Shown here in pieces: positions 43,038 to 52,810 of a stretch of 64,000 bases of DNA. The notes beneath the pieces were generated by a model. It was not told the DNA's origin. It searched no databases and saw only the letters and a list, made by a program, of their open reading frames with translations. Position 1 is the first letter of the stretch. Each line of letters starts with the position of its first letter. Source of the stretch: Algoriphagus mannitolivorans DSM 15301 (lineage in GTDB: Bacteria; Bacteroidota; Bacteroidia; Cytophagales; Cyclobacteriaceae). Made by a program: the position numbers and the translations under genes. The stretch lies in assembly GCF_000429425.1 (NCBI RefSeq), contig NZ_AUBV01000008.1:1-64000 (forward strand), read 5' to 3'.

Positions 43038-45851
43038 ATGAAACACCTCCTATTATTTCTTTTTTTGCTTGCCTTCACTTTTACTGCGCAAGCCCAATCC
43101 AAACTTACTATTCGGGGAACGGTCAAAGACACCACAAACGTCCCGCTTGATTACACCTCTGTACTTCTTCTTAGTCCCAAAGACTCTGCCTTGGTTGCTT
43201 ACACCCTGACAAATAAGGCCGGTGAATACCAGTTCAAGAATGTGGACCGTCAACCCTTGCTTATCAAAGCCACTTACATGGGCTACATCCCTTTCCAAAA
43301 AGAACTGGTCCTGCCTGAAAAAGAGGAATTGAATGTGGAAGAAATTCACTTAACTCCCATCTTACAGGAACTTTACGAGGTGGTGGTAAAGGCTGCAAAG
43401 GCACCGCTGATGATGCGTGGAGACACGCTTGAGTATGATGCAAGCAAATTCAAAGTACCGCCAGGGGCGACCTTGGAAGACCTTCTCCGAAAGCTACCGG
43501 GAATCCAAATTGATGCGGATGGAAATATTGTAGCTCAAGGCCAACAGGTTCAGAAAGTAACTGTCGATGGAAGACGATTTTTCGGGGGAAATACAAAGAT
43601 GGCTACCCAAAATTTGAATGCAGAGTCTATCAGCAAGCTTCAGCTATTTGACGACAAGTCAGAACAGGCAAAACTCACCGGCGTAGAAGATGGAGTGAAG
43701 GAAAAAACCTTGAATGTTGAGCTAAAGGAGGAAGCCAAAAAAGGTGGTTTTGGAAAAATTTCCGCGGCTGGGGGGACTGATCAAAGATGGGCTTCCAATG
43801 CCTCCTACAATAAGTTTGACAAAGTAAACCAGTTTTCAATCATTGGTTATGGCAATAATGTCAATCAAACAGGTTTGAGCTGGGATGACCTGCAGGAGTT
43901 TAGAGGAAGCGGTGCATTTCAATTTGGCGATACCGGAGATTTCGGATTTAACGGCAGTGGGTCAAATGTCATTTATTTTTCCGGAGGTGACCGGGAAGAA
44001 TCCTTTGAAATTCCATTCAACAATCTCAGTTCAGGCTTTTCCAATAACCAAGCAATAGGAGTCAATTTTAACCGACTAAAAGACAAAAAGGATTTCAGTG
44101 GAAACTATTTCTACAGCCGAAGCGACCAAATCTTAGAGAGTTTTAATAGCCGAACCAACTTCCTTCAGAACAATTCTTCCTTCACTTCCACTGACCAAAG
44201 TTTACAAAACAACATTGCCGGTCACCATCGGGCAAACCTCAGATTTCAAAACGAACTGGACAGCGCCAATACCCTCACCATCAATGCAAAGGCTAGGTAT
44301 AGTACACTTTCTACCGCATTGGCCAGCTTTCAGGAGCTGATTCGAAGTAATACCGAGCAAAGCCAAATGGAACGTGATAATCAATCAGATAAATGGTCTG
44401 GCGCTTTTCAGGGTACTGCAATCTTTAGACATAAATTCGAAAAAAAAGGAAGAAATTTTGCGGCGAGCCTCAGCAATACCTATAGCCATGCAGACCAGGA
44501 TGGGATCCAAAAATCGATAGTGGACCTCGTCAACTCCACAGACCCCAATACTTATTTTAGAAATTTAGACCAAGTAAACCAGGCATTGAACAGTTCTAAC
44601 GTGTTCAAGTCAAGCTTGCTTTTTGTCGAACCCATCAACAAAATCTTTTTTTGGGAATCGTTTTACAACTTCAGCCAATCAAGAAGCGAGACCGACCGAA
44701 AAGTATTCGATTTGGAAGCCAGTGATACCCGGGAGCTGAATCCTGATCTGAGTAGATTCTTTGATAATATAATTACCTACAACAGGATAGGGTCGAGTGT
44801 CCGATATGCCAACAAAGGCTCTAACCTAAGTGTGGGTGTAGCCGCCTCCAACTACAACTTAAACGGTCAGTTTTCAGTGATAAAAGAGAGTGAGATTCTT
44901 GGCAGAGTGAACAAAAACTACCTCAACTTCACCCCTAATCTTTCCTTTTGGAAATCGATGAAAGGCAACAAGCGTCTCAGCGCAGGCTATAACATGGGCG
45001 TCACTCCTCCAAATATTTCCGACCTACAACCTTTCAAGGACATTTCCAACCCATTGTATATCCGAGAAGGAAACCCCGATCTACAACCAGAAGTCACTCA
45101 TTCGATCAATACTGGATACAACATGTACGATCCGGCAACTTTTATAAATCTTCAGTTTTCTTTGAACACCACATTTTACCAAAGCCAAGTCGTTCAAAAC
45201 CAAACCATTGATCCCGAGACCTTAGTTACCACCTTTACTGCGGGAAATGTATCCGGTGGACGCCGTTATACTTCTTATATAGCCTTTGGATTCCCTATTG
45301 TTAAAACTAAATTCAATGCATACTTCTATGCCAATCCATCCTATACCAAAAGCCTTGCTTTAATCAACTCCTTAGAAACAGAGACCAATACCTTGAGCCA
45401 AAGCGGAGGTGTGAATTTTGATCTCAACCCGCTAGAATGGCTGAGTTTATACGCAGGATCATCGTTTCGTCTGAGTCAAACGAAATATGAACAGAATCCC
45501 TCCCAGAATCAGGACATTATCAACTGGAATGCTTACACGAATATGAATATCAAGCTTCCCAAGAATTTCTACTTTGACATGAAATTCAACTATAGCCGAT
45601 TTGAAAATGAAAGTTTTGGATTTAATCAGGAAGTACCGATTCTAAATGCCTTTGTCTATAAACTTCTCGGGGAGGCCAAAAAATGGGAAGTCAGGCTCTC
45701 TGCCTATGATATTTTTAAACAAAATCAAACGATCAGCCAGTTTGCAGGTCAAAACTTCGTTTCCACAGGACGGATTGAAACTTTGTCAAGGTATTTCCTA
45801 CTCGGAGTGACCTATAACATGCGGGGTATCGAGGTGAAAAAAAACAGGTAA
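43038..45851 (+). CDS. TonB-dependent receptor-like outer-membrane beta-barrel protein
   Basis: 937 aa. Signal peptide (residues 1-20), a carboxypeptidase-regulatory-like domain (about 24-105, IRGTVKDTTNVPLDYTSV), a plug-like region (about 110-215, KLPGIQIDADGNI, VTVDGRRFFGG), and a beta-barrel with many alternating aromatic strands. The C terminus ends in a short basic tail rather than aromatic Phe. It belongs to the Bacteroidota 'outer membrane beta-barrel family protein' that accompanies GLPGLI genes. Ligand unknown. Confidence 0.87.
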   Translation: MKHLLLFLFLLAFTFTAQAQSKLTIRGTVKDTTNVPLDYTSVLLLSPKDSALVAYTLTNKAGEYQFKNVDRQPLLIKATYMGYIPFQKELVLPEKEELNVEEIHLTPILQELYEVVVKAAKAPLMMRGDTLEYDASKFKVPPGATLEDLLRKLPGIQIDADGNIVAQGQQVQKVTVDGRRFFGGNTKMATQNLNAESISKLQLFDDKSEQAKLTGVEDGVKEKTLNVELKEEAKKGGFGKISAAGGTDQRWASNASYNKFDKVNQFSIIGYGNNVNQTGLSWDDLQEFRGSGAFQFGDTGDFGFNGSGSNVIYFSGGDREESFEIPFNNLSSGFSNNQAIGVNFNRLKDKKDFSGNYFYSRSDQILESFNSRTNFLQNNSSFTSTDQSLQNNIAGHHRANLRFQNELDSANTLTINAKARYSTLSTALASFQELIRSNTEQSQMERDNQSDKWSGAFQGTAIFRHKFEKKGRNFAASLSNTYSHADQDGIQKSIVDLVNSTDPNTYFRNLDQVNQALNSSNVFKSSLLFVEPINKIFFWESFYNFSQSRSETDRKVFDLEASDTRELNPDLSRFFDNIITYNRIGSSVRYANKGSNLSVGVAASNYNLNGQFSVIKESEILGRVNKNYLNFTPNLSFWKSMKGNKRLSAGYNMGVTPPNISDLQPFKDISNPLYIREGNPDLQPEVTHSINTGYNMYDPATFINLQFSLNTTFYQSQVVQNQTIDPETLVTTFTAGNVSGGRRYTSYIAFGFPIVKTKFNAYFYANPSYTKSLALINSLETETNTLSQSGGVNFDLNPLEWLSLYAGSSFRLSQTKYEQNPSQNQDIINWNAYTNMNIKLPKNFYFDMKFNYSRFENESFGFNQEVPILNAFVYKLLGEAKKWEVRLSAYDIFKQNQTISQFAGQNFVSTGRIETLSRYFLLGVTYNMRGIEVKKNR

Positions 45852-45878
45852 TTCAAACTAGCAGCCGACTTTATAAAC

Positions 45879-46622
45879 ATGAAATCCAGATTTCTAAAAA
45901 CCATAGTGCTGATCCTGATTACGACAGGACTTAAAGCCCAAAACCTAGTGGGTGAAGTGGAATACCGTTATCGTATTTTCTACGATAAAATCTATTCCAG
46001 CTTACCCTATCTAACCCCGCAAGAGAGGGATAGAATTTTACTCACTTGGGGTAGTCCAGAAGGATACAGCACCCGGATGAAACTTCAATTCTGGCCAGAA
46101 AAAAGCCTCTACACCTACGGGGAACCTTATGAAGTACGCAGCTATTCTTGGCAAATAGAGGACTATTTCATCGAAAACAATCTTCAAGAACAAACCTACC
46201 TGAGATACATGGATCAGATGGGAAAAACTTATATCGTCCGGGACAGTCTAAATCCGCCTAAATGGAGGGTAATGAACGAAATCCGAGATATTCTTGGACA
46301 TATGTGCATGAAGGCAGTAAGCGAAGATCCGATCAAAGGCCAAAAAATCACCGCCTGGTTTGCCTCCGACATCCCTGTCCCCGTTGGCCCAGAGGAGCTG
46401 TTCGGACTCCCGGGTTTAATTTTAGCCTATGATATCAATGACGGGATGCTCATCGTGGAAGCCGAGAAAATCACATTTGGAGAGCCCAACCAGCCTATTG
46501 CCTTACCCGGCAAAATGAAAGGAAGAGAAGTCTCGGGCCCAGAATATCAGGAACTGGTCAATAAGTTTATCCAGACATCCATCAAGAGTAAGCGTGCCTG
46601 GATGTGGGAAGTTAGATATTGA
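45879..46622 (+). CDS. GLPGLI family protein
   Basis: 247 aa with a signal peptide (to about residue 20). The family-defining motif is seen as GPEELFGLPGLILAYD, preceded by the KAWF-like AWFASDIPVPVGP segment. GLPGLI proteins are secreted Bacteroidota proteins of unknown function typically found beside a TonB-type barrel, as here (27 nt gap), hence co-transcribed. It may be its periplasmic or surface partner (inference). Confidence 0.9.
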   Translation: MKSRFLKTIVLILITTGLKAQNLVGEVEYRYRIFYDKIYSSLPYLTPQERDRILLTWGSPEGYSTRMKLQFWPEKSLYTYGEPYEVRSYSWQIEDYFIENNLQEQTYLRYMDQMGKTYIVRDSLNPPKWRVMNEIRDILGHMCMKAVSEDPIKGQKITAWFASDIPVPVGPEELFGLPGLILAYDINDGMLIVEAEKITFGEPNQPIALPGKMKGREVSGPEYQELVNKFIQTSIKSKRAWMWEVRY

Positions 46623-46953
46623 GAAATTAGGATAATATACATTTGAAAGTGTCGCATCCATTACAATTATGTCCCCACTTTCAAAAAACACCTTTAAATC
46701 CTTCATCAAAGCCCAAAATTAAATTAGGCTTAGGCTAAAACTCAGATTCCTTTCCTAAGATTTTATCCCGAACAAAGAGGTGAAAAATTTGTCTACTTAT
46801 TAAATCAAAATCCCGCCACTAATTGATTATCAGTTATTTGCATATAATTAAAAGAAAACCAGATTCTTAGATTTTTATTTCGGACAATTCCCGCCAATCG
46901 ATTTTTTGCTAGGGTATAATCCCCTAATTTGAAGCCTCATTTCCCGAAGAAGT
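46623..46953. other. Spacer before dnaE
   Basis: 330 nt, A/T rich, no frame worth calling and no strong hairpin. It must hold the dnaE promoter. I see no full -33/-7 pair. Confidence 0.5.
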
Positions 46954-49900
46954 ATGTATATCATTTTTGACACCGAGACTACTGGTTTACCTCGCGATTA
47001 CAATGCCCCCATGTCCGATGTGGACAACTGGCCCCGGCTGGTTCAAATCGCCTGGCAACTCCATGACGCTAAGGGCAAACTGATTTCCAATCACAATTAC
47101 ATCATCCGCCCGGAAGGATTTACCATTCCTTACAATGCGGAAAAGGTTCACGGGATCTCGACCAAGCGAGCCTTGGCAGAAGGACATGAGCTGAAGGAAA
47201 TTCTTCAAATATTTAGGGAGGATGTGGTTCAGGCCAAATTTCTGGTAGGTCATAATATCGGTTTTGACATCAATGTGGTCGGCTCGGAATATTTGCGATC
47301 CGAGTTGGTCATGCCGATGGAAGGCAAGGCAGAGCTGGACACCAAGGACATTTCCACAGATTTCTGTGCGATACCCGGAGGAAAAGGAGGGAAATTCAAA
47401 TGGCCTACCCTTACTGAGCTTCACAAGAAACTCTTCGGAGTGGGTTTTGAAGACGCTCACGATGCAGCTTATGACGTAGATGCTACTGCCCGTTGCTTTT
47501 TTGGATTGATTACCCAAAGAGTTCTTGCTCCCGAGCCGGGAATATTGGTGGAAGAGGTGATCTATGAAGCTCCAAAATTAGCCCAGGCCAACTTTGCCCA
47601 GGCCAAGGATGAACAGAAAGTCGCTGCCAAAGATGTCCTCAAACAAGCTGGTAAAGCAGACATTTCGGATTTGGAAGATGTGCCATTTTCCCACCTTCAT
47701 GTCCATACTCAATACTCCGTACTCCAGGCCACTTCCGAAATCCCGAGCATCATTGCCAAAGCAAAAGCCTTAGGCATGCCCGCCATCGCCATGACCGACC
47801 ATGGCAATATGATGGGTGCATTTCATTTTGTGAAAGAGGCCATGAGCAAAGAAATCAAGCCGATTTTGGGTTGTGAATTCAATCTTTGCCGGGACAGAAA
47901 AAACAAATCCAACAAGGATGACGGGTACCAAACGGTCCTCATTGCCAAAAATAAAGCGGGCTATCACAATCTTGCCAAACTGGCTTCCTATGCCAATATC
48001 GAAGGTTTTTATTACGTACCCCGGATTGACAAAGAACTTTTGGTTCAATATAAAGGAGACCTGATTGCTACTACCGGTGGCCTTTGGGGGGAAATTCCTT
48101 TTCTGATTTTGAACGTGGGAGAAACCCAGGCCGAGGAAGCTTTTTTGTGGTGGAAGGAGCAGTTCGGAGAGGACTTCTATGTCGAACTCAACCGGCATGG
48201 AATCCCAGAAGAGGAAAAAGTCAACGAGGTTCTCTTGGATTGGGCTCAAAAATATGGGGTAAAATATTTTGCTGCCAACAATACCTATTACAACGACAAG
48301 GGTGATGCTAGAGCTCACGACATTTTGCTTTGTGTAAAAGACGGGGAACTGGTAGAAAAGCCCAAAAAATACATTGGCAAGCGTGGCCGCGAGTTTCGCT
48401 ATGGATTCCCCAACGATGAATTCTACCTCAAGAGTCCTGAGGAAATGAAGAAGCTTTTCGCTGACCTACCGGAGGCTATTGCTTGCACCCAGGAGATCGT
48501 GGACAAATGTGAAGCCTACAAGTTAGCTCGGGAAGTTTTGTTGCCAAAGTTTGACATACCTGATGAGTTCAAGCATCCGGAAGATGATGTGGATGGCGGA
48601 AAGCGGGGAGAAAATGCCTATCTGAGACATTTGACCTATGAGGGAGCGAAAAAGCGCTATGCGGAAATCACTCCGGAAATCCAGGAGCGGTTGGATTTCG
48701 AATTAGCGACCATCGAAAAAACAGGCTATCCTGGTTACTTTTTGATTGTTCAGGACTTCACCGGAGCGGCAAGGGATATGGGAGTTTCCGTTGGTCCGGG
48801 CCGTGGTTCAGCGGCAGGTTCAGCAGTTGCCTATTGCATCGGAATCACCAATGTGGATCCGATTGAGTACGACCTCCTTTTTGAGAGATTCCTGAATCCT
48901 GACCGGGTTTCACTTCCCGATATTGATATTGACTTTGATGACGAAGGTCGTCAGCGGGTCATCGATTATGTCATTAATAAATATGGATCCAATCAGGTAG
49001 CCCAGATCATCACTTACGGTACTATGGCCGCCAAGTCAGCCATTCGGGATACGGCAAGGGTACTGAACCTACCCCTTTCGGATGCGGGAAGACTTGCCGG
49101 TTTGGTTCCTGATATCAAATTGAAGGCTCTTTTTGAACTTGCCAAAAATAAACCTGCTCTTTATGACAAACTCAAAGGTCAGGGGGAATTGATTCAGAAA
49201 GCAGAAGAACTTCTTCGAATCGCTCAAGGACAGGACGATCTATCCAAAACCATCAACCAAGCAGCAGTCTTGGAAGGATCAGTTCGAAATACCGGGATTC
49301 ACGCTTGCGGGGTCATCATCACGCCGGACGACATTACGAATTTTGTCCCAGTTGCTTTAGCCAAAGACTCCGACATGGTTTGTACGCAGTTTGACAACTC
49401 CGTGGTAGAATCAGCCGGCTTGCTCAAAATGGACTTCCTGGGTCTCAAAACCCTGACTTTGATCAAAGACGCCATAAAAATCGTCAAAGAAAGGCACGGA
49501 ATCCAACTTGATGCAGACGTCTTTCCAATAGATGATGTTAAGACTTACGAACTTTTCCAGCGGGGTGAGACTGTCGGCATTTTCCAATACGAATCTGCCG
49601 GGATGCAGAAGTATATGCGGGAATTGAAGCCCACGGTATTTGCGGATTTGATTGCCATGAATGCACTTTACCGTCCAGGGCCTTTGGAATACATCCCTTC
49701 TTTTATCCGGAGAAAGCATGGGCAAGAACCCATTACCTACGATCTCGAGGACATGAAGGAGTATTTGGAGGAAACCTATGGGATTACGGTTTATCAGGAA
49801 CAGGTAATGCTTTTGTCCCAAAAACTGGCCGGGTTCACTAAAGGTGAAGCGGACGTTTTGAGAAAGGCGATGGGTAAAAAGCAAAAAGACGTTTTGGATA

Positions 49901-51246
49901 AAATGAAACCCAAATTCGTCGAGCAAGCCTCTGCCAAAGGTCACGATGCCAAAAAGCTGGAGAAAATCTGGAAGGACTGGGAAGCTTTTGCATCCTATGC
50001 ATTTAACAAATCCCACTCGACCTGCTATGCCTGGGTAGCTTATCAGACTGCTTATCTTAAAGCTCATTATCCTGCAGAATACCTGGCGTCTGTGTTGAGC
50101 AATAACATGAATGACATCACGCAGGTGACGTTTTTCATGGAAGAATGTAAGCGAATGGGGATTCCGGTATTAGGTCCGGATGTGAATGAATCCAAAAGTG
50201 GATTTACGGTAAATGCTGCGGGAGAAATCCGTTTTGGATTGGCAGCGATCAAAGGTGCAGGAGCTGCCGCGGTAGAAGAGATCATTAAGGAAAGAGAAAA
50301 AGGAGGTCCTTTCAAAAACATCTTCGACTTTGCGAAGCGGGTAAATTCCCGAGCCCTAAACAAAAAAACCATGGAAGCTTTGGCAATGGCGGGGGGATTT
50401 GATTGCTTCAAAGAGCATCACCGAAGACAATACCTTGAGGCTCCTGAGGGAGATATCACCCTCATCGAAAAAGCCACCAAGTATGCCCAAAAAGTACAGC
50501 AGGAAGAAGAAAGTGCTCAGGTAAGCCTTTTCGGAGGCGGAGGAGGCAATGCTGAAATTCCTCTGCCTTCTGTTCCTCCAATGGAGCCTTTTTCTCAGAT
50601 TCAACAGCTCAATATCGAAAAGGAAGTGGTAGGGCTCTTTATCTCAGGTCATCCACTCGATCAATACAAACTGGAAATAGAATCCTTTACCAACACTCCT
50701 TTGACTGCTTTGGCAGATGTGGAAAGTTTGAGAGGGAGAAATGAACTGAAAATGGCGGGTTCGGTATCTGCATTTGCACACCGAACCACCAAAAACGGCA
50801 AGCCTTTCGGAACACTCACGTTGGAAGATTACCATGGGTCTCATACCTTTTTCCTTTTTGGAGAAGATTATGTGAAGTACAAGGAATACTTCATGACGGG
50901 CTGGTTTCTCTTTTTATCCGGAAAAGTGGAGCAGAAAAAATGGGGAAATGAAAATGAACTTGAGCTAAAGATCACCAGCATGATGCTGCTCAGTGAGGTT
51001 CGGGGCAAAATGGTCAAAGGGTTCCGAATCACCATAGACTTGGACGATCTGAATTATGACCTCATGGAAAAACTGGAGAAAATCACCGAGAAATATAAGG
51101 GGGATGCCAAACTCTACATCGATGTAATGGACAGGAAGGAAAATATCCGACTGGAGCTCTTTTCCAAAAAGTACACCATTGATCCAAGTGCAGATTTGAT
51201 CCGGGAATTAAAAACCCTCCCGGAAATCATATATAAAGTGGTCTAA
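46954..51246 (+). CDS. dnaE: DNA polymerase III alpha subunit with fused N-terminal proofreading exonuclease
   Basis: 1430 aa, about 200 longer than ordinary DnaE. Residues 1-190 are a DEDDh exonuclease: FDTETTG (Asp6, Glu8), GHNIGFDINV (Asp105), HDAAYD (His169, Asp174). A linker (190-245) leads to the PHP domain (HLHVHTQYS, TDHGNMMG), then the polymerase with GPGRGSAAGSAVAYC and PDIDIDFDDEGRQ (catalytic Asp). OB fold and C-terminal domain follow. It replicates the chromosome, with a proofreading domain in the same chain. This is an N-terminal add-on, not the PHP-internal position of PolC. Confidence 0.95.
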   Translation: MYIIFDTETTGLPRDYNAPMSDVDNWPRLVQIAWQLHDAKGKLISNHNYIIRPEGFTIPYNAEKVHGISTKRALAEGHELKEILQIFREDVVQAKFLVGHNIGFDINVVGSEYLRSELVMPMEGKAELDTKDISTDFCAIPGGKGGKFKWPTLTELHKKLFGVGFEDAHDAAYDVDATARCFFGLITQRVLAPEPGILVEEVIYEAPKLAQANFAQAKDEQKVAAKDVLKQAGKADISDLEDVPFSHLHVHTQYSVLQATSEIPSIIAKAKALGMPAIAMTDHGNMMGAFHFVKEAMSKEIKPILGCEFNLCRDRKNKSNKDDGYQTVLIAKNKAGYHNLAKLASYANIEGFYYVPRIDKELLVQYKGDLIATTGGLWGEIPFLILNVGETQAEEAFLWWKEQFGEDFYVELNRHGIPEEEKVNEVLLDWAQKYGVKYFAANNTYYNDKGDARAHDILLCVKDGELVEKPKKYIGKRGREFRYGFPNDEFYLKSPEEMKKLFADLPEAIACTQEIVDKCEAYKLAREVLLPKFDIPDEFKHPEDDVDGGKRGENAYLRHLTYEGAKKRYAEITPEIQERLDFELATIEKTGYPGYFLIVQDFTGAARDMGVSVGPGRGSAAGSAVAYCIGITNVDPIEYDLLFERFLNPDRVSLPDIDIDFDDEGRQRVIDYVINKYGSNQVAQIITYGTMAAKSAIRDTARVLNLPLSDAGRLAGLVPDIKLKALFELAKNKPALYDKLKGQGELIQKAEELLRIAQGQDDLSKTINQAAVLEGSVRNTGIHACGVIITPDDITNFVPVALAKDSDMVCTQFDNSVVESAGLLKMDFLGLKTLTLIKDAIKIVKERHGIQLDADVFPIDDVKTYELFQRGETVGIFQYESAGMQKYMRELKPTVFADLIAMNALYRPGPLEYIPSFIRRKHGQEPITYDLEDMKEYLEETYGITVYQEQVMLLSQKLAGFTKGEADVLRKAMGKKQKDVLDKMKPKFVEQASAKGHDAKKLEKIWKDWEAFASYAFNKSHSTCYAWVAYQTAYLKAHYPAEYLASVLSNNMNDITQVTFFMEECKRMGIPVLGPDVNESKSGFTVNAAGEIRFGLAAIKGAGAAAVEEIIKEREKGGPFKNIFDFAKRVNSRALNKKTMEALAMAGGFDCFKEHHRRQYLEAPEGDITLIEKATKYAQKVQQEEESAQVSLFGGGGGNAEIPLPSVPPMEPFSQIQQLNIEKEVVGLFISGHPLDQYKLEIESFTNTPLTALADVESLRGRNELKMAGSVSAFAHRTTKNGKPFGTLTLEDYHGSHTFFLFGEDYVKYKEYFMTGWFLFLSGKVEQKKWGNENELELKITSMMLLSEVRGKMVKGFRITIDLDDLNYDLMEKLEKITEKYKGDAKLYIDVMDRKENIRLELFSKKYTIDPSADLIRELKTLPEIIYKVV

Positions 51247-51345
51247 AAAAAGTCTAAAATTCAGTCTCATAGGGTTTTTCTATCTCAAATAGACAATTAA
51301 TTTTAGGCCTCCGGAACTTATTAGGGACTATACCGCTTTAGCTGA

Positions 51346-51353
51346 TATATTTG
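51346..51353 (+). promoter_or_regulatory. -7 box of trxA
   Basis: TATATTTG, exact match to the -7 consensus, 31 nt before the ATG at 51385. The -33 region is poor (TTA). dnaE ends about 100 nt upstream without a visible terminator. Confidence 0.45.
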
Positions 51354-51384
51354 AAAAACAGAATTTAATTAATCCAAGAATACA

Positions 51385-51705
51385 ATGGGAAAAGCAATCG
51401 AAATCACTGATGCCAATTTTGAAGAAATAATCTCAGGTGACAAGCCTGTTTTAGTAGACTTTTGGGCAGAATGGTGTGGACCTTGTAAAATGATCGGTCC
51501 AGTAGTGGAGCAATTGGCTTCGGAATATGATGGAAAAGCAGTCATCGGAAAAGTTGACGTAGATGCCAACCCGAGCGTAGCTCAGGCTTTTGGAATCAGA
51601 TCCATCCCCACTCTTCTTTTCTTCAAAGGTGGAGAAATCGTAGACAAGCAAGTAGGGGCTGTTCCGAAAACTGTCCTTTCTCAAAAATTGGACGCACAAC
51701 TTTAA
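51385..51705 (+). CDS. trxA: Thioredoxin
   Basis: 106 aa with no signal peptide. Active site WAEWCGPCKM (Cys31, Cys34) and cis-Pro segment SIPTLLFFKGG, standard for cytoplasmic thioredoxin 1. It reduces protein disulfides. It is a single-gene unit ending in an intrinsic terminator. Confidence 0.96.
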   Translation: MGKAIEITDANFEEIISGDKPVLVDFWAEWCGPCKMIGPVVEQLASEYDGKAVIGKVDVDANPSVAQAFGIRSIPTLLFFKGGEIVDKQVGAVPKTVLSQKLDAQL

Positions 51706-51727
51706 TTCTTAATTACACTGAGAATCG

Positions 51728-51757
51728 AGCCGTGGAGAATTCTTCACGGCTTTTTTT
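51728..51757 (+). terminator. Intrinsic terminator after trxA
   Basis: AGCCGTGG-AGAA/TTCT-TCACGGCT forms an almost perfect stem with a minimal loop, followed by seven T. It separates trxA from mnmH. Confidence 0.88.
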
Positions 51758-51772
51758 ATCTTCACTGGCAAA

Positions 51773-52810
51773 ATGGCAGAGACTCTGATATCCTTAAGTG
51801 AATTCTGGACCTTGCGAAAGCAGATGCCAATGTTAGACGCAAGAAGTGAAAATGAATTTGCCCAAAGCCATATCCCCGAATCCCAAAACCTTCCCATTCT
51901 CAATAACCAGGAGCGTATTGAAGTAGGGACACTTTACAAGCAAAAAGGCCCCGAAAAAGCTATTTTAAAAGGATTTGAACTGGTCGGCCCCCGATTTCAT
52001 CAGATTCAAAAAGATGCCTTAGCCAAGTTTCCGGAGAAAAAAATCATCATTTACTGTTGGAGAGGAGGAATGCGAAGCCAGATACTTTCCTGGCTTTTGG
52101 AAATGGTTGGGTTTGAAGTTTTCCGGCTCAAAGGTGGCTATAAAACTTACCGTAACTTCACCTTTGCCGAAGTCAGAAAAGATCTTCGGCTCTTGGTATT
52201 GGGTGGAAAAACAGGAGTCGGTAAAACACAACTTCTCAAAACTCTTTCTGAGCAAGGAGAACAGGTCTTGGATCTGGAAGGATTCGCTCACCATCGAGGC
52301 TCTTCTTTTGGAGCCATTGGACTTCCTCCCCAACCTACCGTAGAGCAGTTTGAAAATCTCTTGGCAGAAAAAATAAAAACCCTTGATCCTGGCAAACCCA
52401 TTTGGGTGGAAAACGAAAGCCGAAAAATTGGCCGGGTGATACTCCCCGATCGTTTTTTTGAGCAAATGCTAAAAAGCCCATTAATTGATCTTCAAAAGAC
52501 AGAAGAAGAGCGCATTCATCATATTCAGGAAGAATATGCTCAGCTCCCCAAAACGGAGTTAATACAGGCCGTGAAAAGGCTGCAGAAGCGACTTGGGGGG
52601 TTAAGAACTCAGGAGGCAATCGCCGCAATCCAAGAGGACAACCATCCTTCTTGGATTCAAAATCTTTTGATCTATTATGACAAAACTTACGATTTTGACC
52701 TTCATCGCCATGAAACTGAGAAAACCCTGAGTTTGGATTTAAGTCACCTTTCTTTGCCAGACCAAGTGAATAGATTACTGAACGCTAAACAACAACTTTA
52801 TGGAAACTAA
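51773..52810 (+). CDS. mnmH: tRNA 2-selenouridine synthase
   Basis: 345 aa. N-terminal rhodanese domain with the selenium/sulfur-carrying Cys95 (IIIYCWRGGMRS), then a P-loop domain (GGKTGVGKT, residues 144-152). It replaces sulfur with selenium in 2-thiouridine of the wobble position (mnm5s2U34) via a geranylated intermediate in E. coli. It overlaps selD by 11 nt, which supplies selenophosphate. Confidence 0.94.
   Translation: MAETLISLSEFWTLRKQMPMLDARSENEFAQSHIPESQNLPILNNQERIEVGTLYKQKGPEKAILKGFELVGPRFHQIQKDALAKFPEKKIIIYCWRGGMRSQILSWLLEMVGFEVFRLKGGYKTYRNFTFAEVRKDLRLLVLGGKTGVGKTQLLKTLSEQGEQVLDLEGFAHHRGSSFGAIGLPPQPTVEQFENLLAEKIKTLDPGKPIWVENESRKIGRVILPDRFFEQMLKSPLIDLQKTEEERIHHIQEEYAQLPKTELIQAVKRLQKRLGGLRTQEAIAAIQEDNHPSWIQNLLIYYDKTYDFDLHRHETEKTLSLDLSHLSLPDQVNRLLNAKQQLYGN

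Noticed and set aside
46503..46709. Minus-strand frame of 68 codons at the 3' end of the GLPGLI gene
   Set aside because: Most of it is antisense to GLPGLI. No promoter or ribosome site was seen.
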